Source: RBG-16-66-20 sp964616875 | Lineage (GTDB): Bacteria > Pseudomonadota > Gammaproteobacteria > Burkholderiales > SG8-39 | NCBI GenBank assembly: GCA_964616875.1 | Contig: CAZTSJ010000268.1 | Span: forward strand, 1-12,239 | Direction of reading: 5' to 3' | Length of the DNA: 12,239 bases | Shown: in pieces, positions 6,401 through 12,239 of the stretch | How positions within the stretch are numbered: the stretch's first letter is position 1 | How the letters are laid out: every line of letters begins with the position of its first letter | Program-made: the position numbers and the translations under genes | Notes under the pieces: model-generated | Database searches by the model: none | The model's input: only the letters and a program-made list of their open reading frames with translations | Told to the model about the DNA's origin: nothing

Positions 6401-7870
6401 TTAACGCTTGCGGGCGTCCTGTAGATCGCGCGCATGCTCGGCGCGCAGTTCCTTCAGGCGCGCGTCCACCACCGACAACTCGTAGAAATTGCCGTCGCCC
6501 GAGGACTGGGCGAGTTGCAGCTGTTCGATCGCGCCGGGCAGGCTGCCCTGCAGCAGGTAGAACTCGGCCTGGGACTGGTGCTGCAGCAGGCGCTTGCCCT
6601 GGCCCGCATAGGCCTTGGCACGCGCCTCGTGCAGTTTCGGATCGCGCGGATACAGGCGCAGGGGCTCGGCGAGGGTTGCCAGCACCTGGTCGTGGCGCCC
6701 CTGTTCCTGCAGCGCCCCGAGCAAAGCGTACAGGATCGAGCGGCGGTGCGGGTAGCGCGCAATCGCTGCCTGCAGGATAGCGAGCGCGCCCGCCTGGTCC
6801 CCTTGCTCCTGCCGCACGCGCGCTGCCAGCGACTCCACCATCGAACTTGCGACACCATCCGCGCGCAGGCGGGCGATTTCCGCTTCCGCCCTCTTGAACT
6901 CCCTGGCGCGCAGCAGCGCGAGCGCAAGCCCGTAGCGCGCCCCCGGCTCGTTGGCGTAGCGGCGGTCGTTCACCGCGTCGCCGAAGCTCTCCACCGCGTC
7001 GCGCGCGTCGGCCGCCTCGGCGCGCACCTTGGCGCGCACCAGGTGGTATTCCAGCGGATCGGCGCGCTGCCGGTAGGGCAGGCCTTCGGCGCGGCTCTGC
7101 GCATCGCTGATGCGCTCCGAAGTCACCGGGTGGCTGCGCAGGTAGCCCGGAACGCTGCCGCTGTCCATGACGCGCGAGGCGCGCTGCAGTTTGTCGAAAA
7201 AAGCGCCCATCGCGCGCGCATCGAATCCCGCCGCCGCGAGGTGCTGGAAGCCGATGCGGTCGGCCTCGCGCTCGAAATCGCGGCTGAAGCCGAGCTGGCT
7301 CTGGATCGCGCCGCCCTGCGCCGCGACGGCCGCGCCGCCCGCCAGGTCGGGGCGCGAGCGCGCGAGCAGGATCGTAGCGGCCAGCGCGATCATCATCGGC
7401 AGCTGCATCTGCTTCTGGATCCCGATCTGGCGCGCGATGTGGCGCTGCGTCACGTGCGCCATTTCATGCGCGAGCACCGAGGCCATCTCGGACTCGTTCT
7501 CGGCGGCGCTGATCAACCCGGTATGCACGCCGATGAAACCGCCGGGCAGCGCGAATGCATTGATCGACGAATCGCGCATGGCGAAGAACTCGAAATCCTG
7601 CCGCGTGCCCGCTCCGGCGCCGCCCAGCCGTGCGCCCAGCCCGTTCAGGTATTCGGCGATCTCGGGGTCGTCCAGATAGGACGGCTCGCGCAGCTTGATG
7701 TCGCGCATGATCGATTCACCGATCTTGCGCTCGGTCTGCAGCGTCAGATCGGAACCGCTCACGTCACCAAGTTCGGGCAATTGCGCGGGCAACTGCGGCG
7801 GCGAATACTGCGCGAACGCGCGCGGCGCAAGGGCGAGAGAAACAGCCAGCAGCCAGGCGAGGAGACGCAT
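6401..7870 (-). CDS. bepA: Periplasmic M48 metalloprotease/chaperone BepA (YfgC) with TPR domain
   Basis: A 489-residue protein of the BepA/YfgC type, which in E. coli assists folding of outer-membrane proteins such as LptD and degrades stalled ones. A Sec signal peptide (residues 1-20, cleavage after AFA) puts it in the periplasm. The M48 zinc site is H135-E136-M-A-H139 (HEMAHVTQRH), with E200 in FEREADRIG as third ligand. H247 in RSHPVTSERISD matches the switch histidine that holds E. coli BepA inactive. Residues from about 290 to 470 form TPR-like helical repeats that would bind the outer-membrane assembly machinery. All key residues are present and the length is normal for the family. The start at 7870 lacks a Shine-Dalgarno but follows a -10-like element by six bases. 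Transcribed divergently from moaC and convergently with chrB. Confidence 0.9.
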   Translation of the reverse strand: MRLLAWLLAVSLALAPRAFAQYSPPQLPAQLPELGDVSGSDLTLQTERKIGESIMRDIKLREPSYLDDPEIAEYLNGLGARLGGAGAGTRQDFEFFAMRDSSINAFALPGGFIGVHTGLISAAENESEMASVLAHEMAHVTQRHIARQIGIQKQMQLPMMIALAATILLARSRPDLAGGAAVAAQGGAIQSQLGFSRDFEREADRIGFQHLAAAGFDARAMGAFFDKLQRASRVMDSGSVPGYLRSHPVTSERISDAQSRAEGLPYRQRADPLEYHLVRAKVRAEAADARDAVESFGDAVNDRRYANEPGARYGLALALLRAREFKRAEAEIARLRADGVASSMVESLAARVRQEQGDQAGALAILQAAIARYPHRRSILYALLGALQEQGRHDQVLATLAEPLRLYPRDPKLHEARAKAYAGQGKRLLQHQSQAEFYLLQGSLPGAIEQLQLAQSSGDGNFYELSVVDARLKELRAEHARDLQDARKR

Positions 7871-7873
7871 GCG

Positions 7874-7882
7874 TTTATGATA
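7874..7882. promoter_or_regulatory. Candidate overlapping -10 elements between bepA and moaC
   Basis: TTTATGATA on the plus strand contains TATGAT (7876-7881), a five-of-six match to the sigma-70 -10 box. It would start a moaC transcript near 7888 with a leader of about 45 nt. The complement reads TATCATAAA and lies just upstream of the bepA ATG, with six bases between TATCAT and the start codon, as would suit a leaderless bepA transcript. No convincing -35 was found on either strand. It is identical to the 9-mer between soeA and chrB. Confidence 0.35.
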
Positions 7883-7923
7883 CCGTTCCAGGCTTCGAGT
7901 TCCCCGCTGCAGGATGCAACGCC

Positions 7924-7929
7924 AGGAGG
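7924..7929 (+). promoter_or_regulatory. Strong Shine-Dalgarno site that decides the moaC start
   Basis: A full AGGAGG lies five bases before an in-frame TTG at 7935. Using this site makes TTG the start codon. An in-frame ATG at 7914 would bury the site inside the coding sequence. The ATG at 7930 is out of frame with MoaC and overlaps the site. Confidence 0.7.
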
Positions 7930-7934
7930 ATGTT

Positions 7935-8456
7935 TTGGCACGCAGGCTTTCCCCCCGACTCGCCCCGCATCTTACTCACTTCGATCGCAAAGGCAGCGCC
8001 CACATGGTTAACGTGGGCGCGAAGCGCGAGTCGCACCGCATCGCGGTCGCCTCCGGGCGCATCGGCATGCAGCCTGCGACCTTCCGCATGGTGGTCGAGG
8101 GCGGCGCGGCCAAGGGCGACGTGCTCGGCGTAGCGCGCGTTGCCGCGATCCAGGCCGCGAAGCGCGCTGCGGACCTGCTGCCGCTCGCGCACCCGATCGC
8201 GATCACGCGGGTTGCGGTGGAGTTCAGATTCGACGCCGCGCGCTTCGAAATCCTGCTCGTCGCCACGGTCGAATGCCGCGGCCGCACGGGTGTCGAAATG
8301 GAGGCGCTCACGGCCGCCGCAGTCGGGCTGCTCACGGTTTACGACATGGTGAAGGCCGTCGATCGCGGCATGATCATCCGCGAACTGCAGCTCGAAGAAA
8401 AGCACGGCGGTAAGTCGGGCCATTACCGCCGCAGCAGGACAAAACCAGCGCCATGA
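7935..8456 (+). CDS. moaC: Cyclic pyranopterin monophosphate synthase MoaC
   Basis: A 173-residue MoaC, which converts the MoaA product (3',8-cyclo-GTP) to cyclic pyranopterin monophosphate in molybdenum cofactor synthesis. The protein aligns over its length with E. coli MoaC: LTHFDRKGSAHMVNVG, KGDVLGVARVAAIQAAKR, LLPLAHP, TGVEMEALTAA, YDMVKA and GGKSG. The residues matching the E. coli active site are all present: K60, H86, M122-E123, D137, K140 and K156. The TTG start is chosen because of the AGGAGG five bases upstream; an ATG at 7914 would add seven residues. The stop overlaps the start of the MacA-like gene as ATGA, so the two are probably co-translated. The cofactor made by this pathway is needed by SoeA, encoded about 2.5 kb away in another transcription unit. 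Confidence 0.93.
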   Translation: MARRLSPRLAPHLTHFDRKGSAHMVNVGAKRESHRIAVASGRIGMQPATFRMVVEGGAAKGDVLGVARVAAIQAAKRAADLLPLAHPIAITRVAVEFRFDAARFEILLVATVECRGRTGVEMEALTAAAVGLLTVYDMVKAVDRGMIIRELQLEEKHGGKSGHYRRSRTKPAP

Positions 8457-10027
8457 AATTCAGTCTTGGCAGGATTCTAGCCATACTGGTGCTTGCCGCT
8501 GCGGCCGCCGGCGCCTGGGCCTGGTACGCCTCGCGCAACGCCGCGGGCGAGACCAGATACCGCACCGGCGTTGTGGAGCGCGGCCCGCTGCAGGCGGTGG
8601 TGGTGGCGAGCGGCACGCTTAACGCGGTGACCACGGTACAGGTCGGCTCCCAGGTCTCGGGCCAGGTCCTGGAAATCTTCGCCGATTTCAACACCCAGGT
8701 GAAGAAGGACCAGATCATCGCGCGCATCGATCCGCAGAGCTTCGAGCTGCGGGTCAACCAGACGCGCGCCGACGTCGACGCCGCGAGGAGCGCGGTCGCC
8801 GTGGCGATGTCGAACCTCGCGGCGCAGGGCGCCGAGGTCGGCCGCGTCAAGGTGGCGCTCGCCGACGCCGAGCGCGACCTCAATCGCAAGAAGATGCTGG
8901 TCGAGAAGGGCTTCATCTCGCCCGCGGAGCTGGACAAGGCCAGATCGCTGTACGACGGCACGCGCGAGCAGCTGAAGTCCGTCGAGGCGCAGATCGGGGT
9001 CAACGAGTCGCAGATCTCCAGCGCGCGGGCCACGGTGAAGCAGCGCGAGGCGCTGCTCAAGCAGTCGCAGGTGGATCTCGAGCGCACCATCATCCGCGCG
9101 CCGGTGAACGGCACCGTGATCCTGAAGAACATCGATGCCGGGCAGACGGTCGCGGCGAGCCTGCAGGCGCCGGTACTGTTCACGATCGCGCAGGACCTGC
9201 GCGACATGCAAGTCGAGGCGGCGATCGACGAGGCCGACGTCGGTCGCATGCGCGTCGGGCAGCAGGGCAATTTCACCGTGGATGCCTTCCCGCGGCGCAA
9301 TTTTGCGGGTGAGATCAAGCAGATACGGAAATCGCCGGTCAACGTGCAAAACGTCATCAGCTACACAGTGGTGATCTCCGCCGCGAACCCGGACCAGTCG
9401 CTGCTGCCGGGCATGACGGCCAACGTGCGCGTGGTGGTGGACAGCCGCGAGAACGTGCTCAAGGTAGCGAATGCCGCGCTGCGCTTCCGGCCCAGCGGCG
9501 CCAGCGCCGGCGGGGACGGCAAGGCCGCCGCCGACACAGGAGCGGCGCCGCAGGCCGGCGGCAACGCCGCACAGCAGTTCCGCCAGCGCGTCTTCGATGA
9601 AGTCAAGCCCGACGCATCGCAGAAAGCGAAGCTGGAGCAGATTTTTGACGACACCCGCCAGAAGATGGTCCAGCTGCGCGACATGCCCAATGACGGCGAC
9701 CGGCGCAAGGCGGGCGAGCGCCTGCGGTCCGAATCGCGCACGCGCGTGATGGAGATCCTCACCGATGCCCAGAAACCGGTCTACGAGCGCCTGCTCGCCG
9801 AATTGGGCGGCGGCCGCGGCACCGGTGCCACCGCCGCGGGCCGCGTCTGGATCCGCGGCCCGGACGGACAGCCCAAGGCGGTGGACGTGAAAACCGGCCT
9901 CACCGACAGCACCAGCACGGAAATCGCCGAGGGCCCGTTCAAGGAGGGCGATGAAGTGATCTTCGGCATCGGCGAATCGAGCGCCGCGCCGAAGAAAGCC
10001 GGTGCCTCCGGCCCGCGCATGTTCTGA
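8453..10027 (+). CDS. macA: MacA-like periplasmic adaptor with an inserted helical domain
   Basis: A 524-residue HlyD/MacA-type membrane-fusion protein, which would link an inner-membrane MacB-type pump to an outer-membrane channel. Residues 6-24 form the membrane anchor. The first lipoyl/barrel half contains VGSQVSGQV and VKKDQIIARIDP; a long coiled-coil hairpin follows at about 103-212; the second lipoyl half has LERTIIRAPVNGTVI. The beta-barrel region continues to about 345 (LLPGMTANVRVVVDS). E. coli MacA is about 370 residues; the excess here is residues 346-463, a Gly/Ala-rich linker, a charged helical segment (372-450) and a second Gly-rich linker. After it the membrane-proximal domain resumes (VWIRGPDGQPKAVDVKTGL). 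The start overlaps the moaC stop (ATGA) and the end overlaps the ATPase start (TGATG). No outer-membrane channel gene is visible. The exported substrate is unknown. Confidence 0.88.
   Translation: MKFSLGRILAILVLAAAAAGAWAWYASRNAAGETRYRTGVVERGPLQAVVVASGTLNAVTTVQVGSQVSGQVLEIFADFNTQVKKDQIIARIDPQSFELRVNQTRADVDAARSAVAVAMSNLAAQGAEVGRVKVALADAERDLNRKKMLVEKGFISPAELDKARSLYDGTREQLKSVEAQIGVNESQISSARATVKQREALLKQSQVDLERTIIRAPVNGTVILKNIDAGQTVAASLQAPVLFTIAQDLRDMQVEAAIDEADVGRMRVGQQGNFTVDAFPRRNFAGEIKQIRKSPVNVQNVISYTVVISAANPDQSLLPGMTANVRVVVDSRENVLKVANAALRFRPSGASAGGDGKAAADTGAAPQAGGNAAQQFRQRVFDEVKPDASQKAKLEQIFDDTRQKMVQLRDMPNDGDRRKAGERLRSESRTRVMEILTDAQKPVYERLLAELGGGRGTGATAAGRVWIRGPDGQPKAVDVKTGLTDSTSTEIAEGPFKEGDEVIFGIGESSAAPKKAGASGPRMF
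9566..9802 (+). other. Inserted helical domain with LTxxQ-like motifs in the MacA-like adaptor
   Basis: This covers residues 372-450 of the adaptor. The segment is strongly helical and charged and has two similar motifs: PDASQKAKLEQIF near residues 386-398 and LTDAQKPVYERLL at 436-448. The second fits the LTxxQ signature of the Spy/CpxP periplasmic chaperone and sensor family. Low-complexity Gly/Ala linkers lie on both sides (about 346-371 and 451-463), as expected for a module placed between the barrel and the membrane-proximal domain. The link to Spy/CpxP is inferred from motif and helix pattern only. Confidence 0.55.
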
Positions 10028-10743
10028 TGGCCGAGCCGCTGCACCGGCAGTTGATTCACACCCGAGACCTGACGAAGACCTATCAGGTCGGCGACAACGA
10101 AATCAGGGCCCTCGCGGGGGTCAGCGTCGACATCGCGCAGGGCGAATTCACCGCGGTGATGGGTCCGTCGGGTTCGGGCAAATCCACTTTCATGAACATG
10201 CTCGGCTGCCTGGACCGTCCGACCTCGGGCGAGTACGTGCTCGGCTCGCGGCGTGTGTCCGACCTCGCCGGAGACGAACTCGCCGAAGTGCGCAACAGCA
10301 GCATCGGCTTCGTGTTCCAGACCTTCAACCTGCTCGCGCGCACCGCCGCGGTGGAAAACGTCGAGCTGCCCCTGGTCTACGCCGGCGTGCCCGCGGCCGA
10401 GCGCCGCCTGCGCGCCCTGGAAATGCTCGCCAAGGTGGGTCTGGGCGATCGCGCCAACCACCACCCGGCGCAACTCTCCGGCGGCCAGCAGCAGCGCGTC
10501 GCCATCGCCCGCGCCCTGGTGACACGACCGCTGCTGATCCTCGCGGACGAACCTACCGGAGCGCTCGATTCGCGCACCAGCCTGGAGATCATGGGGCTGC
10601 TGCAGGAACTCAACCGCAACGGCATGACGGTGGTCCTGGTGACTCATGAAGCTGACGTCGCGCGCTTCGCGCGCCGCGTGCTCTTTTTTCGCGATGGCCT
10701 GATGGTCAGGGACGAAGTAAACGCGGAGCCTGTAATGGCATGA
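10027..10743 (+). CDS. MacB-type ABC transporter ATP-binding protein
   Basis: A 238-residue ATPase of the MacB/LolD/SalX group, supplying ATP-driven motion to the permease encoded next. All nucleotide-binding elements are intact: Walker A GPSGSGKST (46-54), Q-loop Q98 in VFQTFNLLART, signature LSGGQQQR (150-157), Walker B LLILADEP with catalytic E175, D-loop ALDS, and H-loop H207. In E. coli MacB this domain is fused to the permease; here it is a separate gene, as is common in other members. It starts within the adaptor stop (TGATG) and its own stop overlaps the permease start (ATGA). LolD is unlikely, because the partner genes are a MacA-like adaptor and a MacB-like permease rather than LolC/E. 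Confidence 0.92.
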   Translation: MAEPLHRQLIHTRDLTKTYQVGDNEIRALAGVSVDIAQGEFTAVMGPSGSGKSTFMNMLGCLDRPTSGEYVLGSRRVSDLAGDELAEVRNSSIGFVFQTFNLLARTAAVENVELPLVYAGVPAAERRLRALEMLAKVGLGDRANHHPAQLSGGQQQRVAIARALVTRPLLILADEPTGALDSRTSLEIMGLLQELNRNGMTVVLVTHEADVARFARRVLFFRDGLMVRDEVNAEPVMA

Positions 10744-11972
10744 ACTTGATCGGCCTTTTCAGGGTAGCGATGCGGGCACTCGCCATCAACAAGCTGCGCA
10801 GCCTGCTCACCATGCTCGGCATCATTATCGGCGTGGCCGCCGTGATCGTGATGATCGCGGTCGGCGCGGGCGCGCAGGCGCGGGTAGAGGAGCAGATCCG
10901 CTCGCTCGGCTCCAACCTGCTGCTGATCCTTTCGGGCACCACCACCTCGGGCGGGGTGCGGATGGGCTTTGGCTCCAGCCAGACCATCTCGGAGGACGAT
11001 GCCGCCGCGATCCCGCGCGAAATTCCCGAGACCATGGCGGCACCCGCGCTGCGCGGCACCGCCCAGCTCATCTGGGGCAACCAGAACTGGTCCACGGTGA
11101 TTTTCGGCGTGACGCCAGAATACATCGACGTACGCCAGTGGGAAATCGCGGCCGGCCGCATGTTCGATGCCTCCGACATGGCGGGGGCGACCAAGGTGTG
11201 CCTGGTCGGCCAGACCGTGGCGCGGCAGCTGTTCGGCGGCGCGAACCCGCTCGGTCAGGTGATCCGCGTGCGCCGCGTGCCTTTCACCGTGATCGGCGTG
11301 CTCGAATCCAAGGGCCAGAGCATGATGGGCACCGACCAGGACGACCTCGTCCTGATGCCCATCAGCACTGCCCGCAAGCGCGTGCTGGGGGCGAGCAATC
11401 TTGCCAAGCAGCGCAGCGTCGGCACCATCTGGGTCAAGGTGGCCGAGGGCTACAACATGAAGGCCGCCGAGGAGCAGGTGCGCGCGCTGCTGCGCCAGCG
11501 GCACCGGCTGCAGCCCGGCCAGGACGACGATTTTTCGCTGCGCAACCTGGAGGAAGTCGCGGCAACGCAGGAAGCCTCCAGCCGCGTGCTCGCGCTGCTG
11601 CTGGCGGCGGTCGCCTCCGTGTCGTTGGTGGTGGGCGGCATCGGCATCATGAACATCATGCTGGTCTCGGTGACGGAGCGCACGCGCGAAATAGGCCTGC
11701 GCATGGCGGTCGGCGCACGCACGCGCGACATCCTCGGCCAGTTCCTGGTCGAGGCCGTGACGCTGTCCCTGCTCGGTGGCCTGGTCGGCATCGCGATCGG
11801 CATCGGCACGGCGGTGGGCATCGCCGAGATCGCGGGCTGGCGCATCGTGCTGTCGCCCGAATCGGTGATGCTCGCGGTGGCCTTCGCCTTCGCGATCGGC
11901 GTGGTCTTCGGCTTCTACCCTGCGCGCAAGGCCGCGCGCCTCAACCCGGTCGAGGCGCTGCGCTTCGAGTGA
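10740..11972 (+). CDS. MacB-type ABC transporter permease (FtsX/MacB-PCD family)
   Basis: A 410-residue permease with the MacB layout: one N-terminal transmembrane helix (about 22-45, SLLTMLGIIIGVAAVIVMIA), a large periplasmic domain (about 46-280), then three helices near 283-310, 333-363 and 373-395. Family hallmarks are IRSLGSNLL just after the first helix, MNIMLVSVTERTREIGLRMA between helices two and three, and FYPARKAARLNPVEALRFE at the end. It corresponds to the C-terminal two thirds of E. coli MacB. Proteins of this type do not carry substrate through the membrane; they drive periplasmic substrate through the adaptor and an outer-membrane channel by mechanical movement. Substrates in the family include antibiotics, peptides and siderophores; nothing here identifies one. 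Last gene of the moaC operon, ending 20 bp from a convergent gene. Confidence 0.92.
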   Translation: MNLIGLFRVAMRALAINKLRSLLTMLGIIIGVAAVIVMIAVGAGAQARVEEQIRSLGSNLLLILSGTTTSGGVRMGFGSSQTISEDDAAAIPREIPETMAAPALRGTAQLIWGNQNWSTVIFGVTPEYIDVRQWEIAAGRMFDASDMAGATKVCLVGQTVARQLFGGANPLGQVIRVRRVPFTVIGVLESKGQSMMGTDQDDLVLMPISTARKRVLGASNLAKQRSVGTIWVKVAEGYNMKAAEEQVRALLRQRHRLQPGQDDDFSLRNLEEVAATQEASSRVLALLLAAVASVSLVVGGIGIMNIMLVSVTERTREIGLRMAVGARTRDILGQFLVEAVTLSLLGGLVGIAIGIGTAVGIAEIAGWRIVLSPESVMLAVAFAFAIGVVFGFYPARKAARLNPVEALRFE

Positions 11973-11992
11973 AAGCACGCGCGCCGGTCAAA

Positions 11993-12239
11993 TCAATCGG
12001 TGCAATTCCCTTCGGCGTCCCGCCCGACTTCGTGTGTGCCAAGCACGATCGGTTGCTTTGTTCCCGCCCGATAGTCGGTCCACATCTGTCGGAACAAGCG
12101 CTCCAGGTCGCGGGTGAAGCGCTCGCTGTCGAACAGCGGGCAGGTATCGCGGTTGCGTGCAAGCCTTGCCTTGGTCCTGGCAAGCAGCGTGCGGTCGGTG
12201 GCTAGCTTCAGCGCCAACGCCTCATAATCCTGCAAGCTG
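11993..12239 (-). CDS. SPINDLY/OGT-like glycosyltransferase (partial, C-terminal end)
   Basis: Only the last 81 codons are in the window; the frame is open at the right edge, so the start lies outside. The readable part, SLQDYEALALKLATDRTLL, then CPLFDSERFTRDLERLFRQM, resembles the C-terminal helices of bacterial SPINDLY-family O-GlcNAc transferase-like proteins (glycosyltransferase family 41), usually large proteins with N-terminal TPR repeats. The catalytic region is not visible, so function rests on this tail alone. The tail after the family segment (residues 59-81) is polar and not conserved to my knowledge. It converges on the MacB-type permease with 20 bp between stops; no clear terminator hairpin was seen between them. 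Confidence 0.65.
   Translation of the reverse strand, partial: SLQDYEALALKLATDRTLLARTKARLARNRDTCPLFDSERFTRDLERLFRQMWTDYRAGTKQPIVLGTHEVGRDAEGNCTD

Noticed and set aside
6395..6420. Possible terminator between the convergent chrB and bepA stops
   Set aside because: Only a four-base stem (ACGC/GCGT) can be drawn and there is no T-run, so it is not supportable.
6434..8011. Open frame of 525 codons on the plus strand opposite bepA
   Set aside because: No domain or motif is visible, and it runs through the bepA promoter region and into moaC in a different frame. bepA has a signal peptide, an intact zinc site and TPRs.
7930..8133. ATG directly after AGGAGG starting a 67-codon frame
   Set aside because: The ATG overlaps the end of the Shine-Dalgarno site, so spacing is impossible, and its frame lies inside moaC and shows no family. 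The site serves the TTG at 7935.
10644..11978. Open frame of 444 codons on the minus strand opposite the MacB-type permease
   Set aside because: The product is a His/Asp/Arg-rich low-complexity shadow; the plus strand encodes a complete permease with overlapping start/stop links to its neighbours.
11973..11992. Possible bidirectional terminator between the permease and the glycosyltransferase
   Set aside because: The 20-bp gap has no usable inverted repeat or T-run.

Overview
The window is about 12.2 kb of GC-rich, tightly packed bacterial DNA. The gene families suggest a sulfur-oxidising or sulfur-metabolising betaproteobacterium (Nitrosomonadales, Rhodocyclales or Burkholderiales type): a SoeABC-type sulfite-oxidising molybdoenzyme with a TusA-like sulfur carrier, a BepA/YfgC protease divergent from moaC, and a MacAB-like exporter. 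The taxonomic call is an inference from gene content. No tRNA, rRNA, CRISPR array, insertion sequence or phage gene was seen. The longest gap between genes is only 64 bp, so there is no large unexplained stretch.

Layout. Minus strand, 5387 down to 1: soeA (molybdopterin subunit), soeB (four-cluster ferredoxin-like subunit), soeC (DmsC/NrfD-like membrane anchor), tusA, and the start of a PPK2-family polyphosphate:AMP phosphotransferase that runs off the left edge. These genes overlap or are separated by at most about 35 bp and look like one operon. Facing away from soeA, with about 38 bp between start codons, is an orphan chrB-type gene (5426-6397, +). It converges, with a 3-bp gap, on bepA (6401-7870, -), which encodes a periplasmic M48 metalloprotease/chaperone. 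Divergent from bepA is a four-gene plus-strand operon: moaC (cyclic pyranopterin monophosphate synthase for molybdenum cofactor), a MacA-like adaptor, a MacB-type ATPase and a MacB-type permease. Every junction in this operon is a stop/start overlap. It converges on the 3' end of a SPINDLY/OGT-like glycosyltransferase gene at the right edge.

How they fit. SoeABC should oxidise sulfite in the cytoplasm and pass electrons to the quinone pool. TusA would carry or supply sulfane sulfur. The polyphosphate:AMP phosphotransferase would tie AMP/ADP balance to polyphosphate. MoaC makes a precursor of the cofactor SoeA needs. BepA and the MacAB-like exporter serve the cell envelope.

Most interesting points: the soeABC-tusA-pap grouping with a divergent orphan ChrB; a helical domain with LTxxQ-like motifs inserted into the MacA-like adaptor; one 9-bp sequence shared by both divergent promoter regions; and a pair of strong GC palindromes inside a soeA linker.
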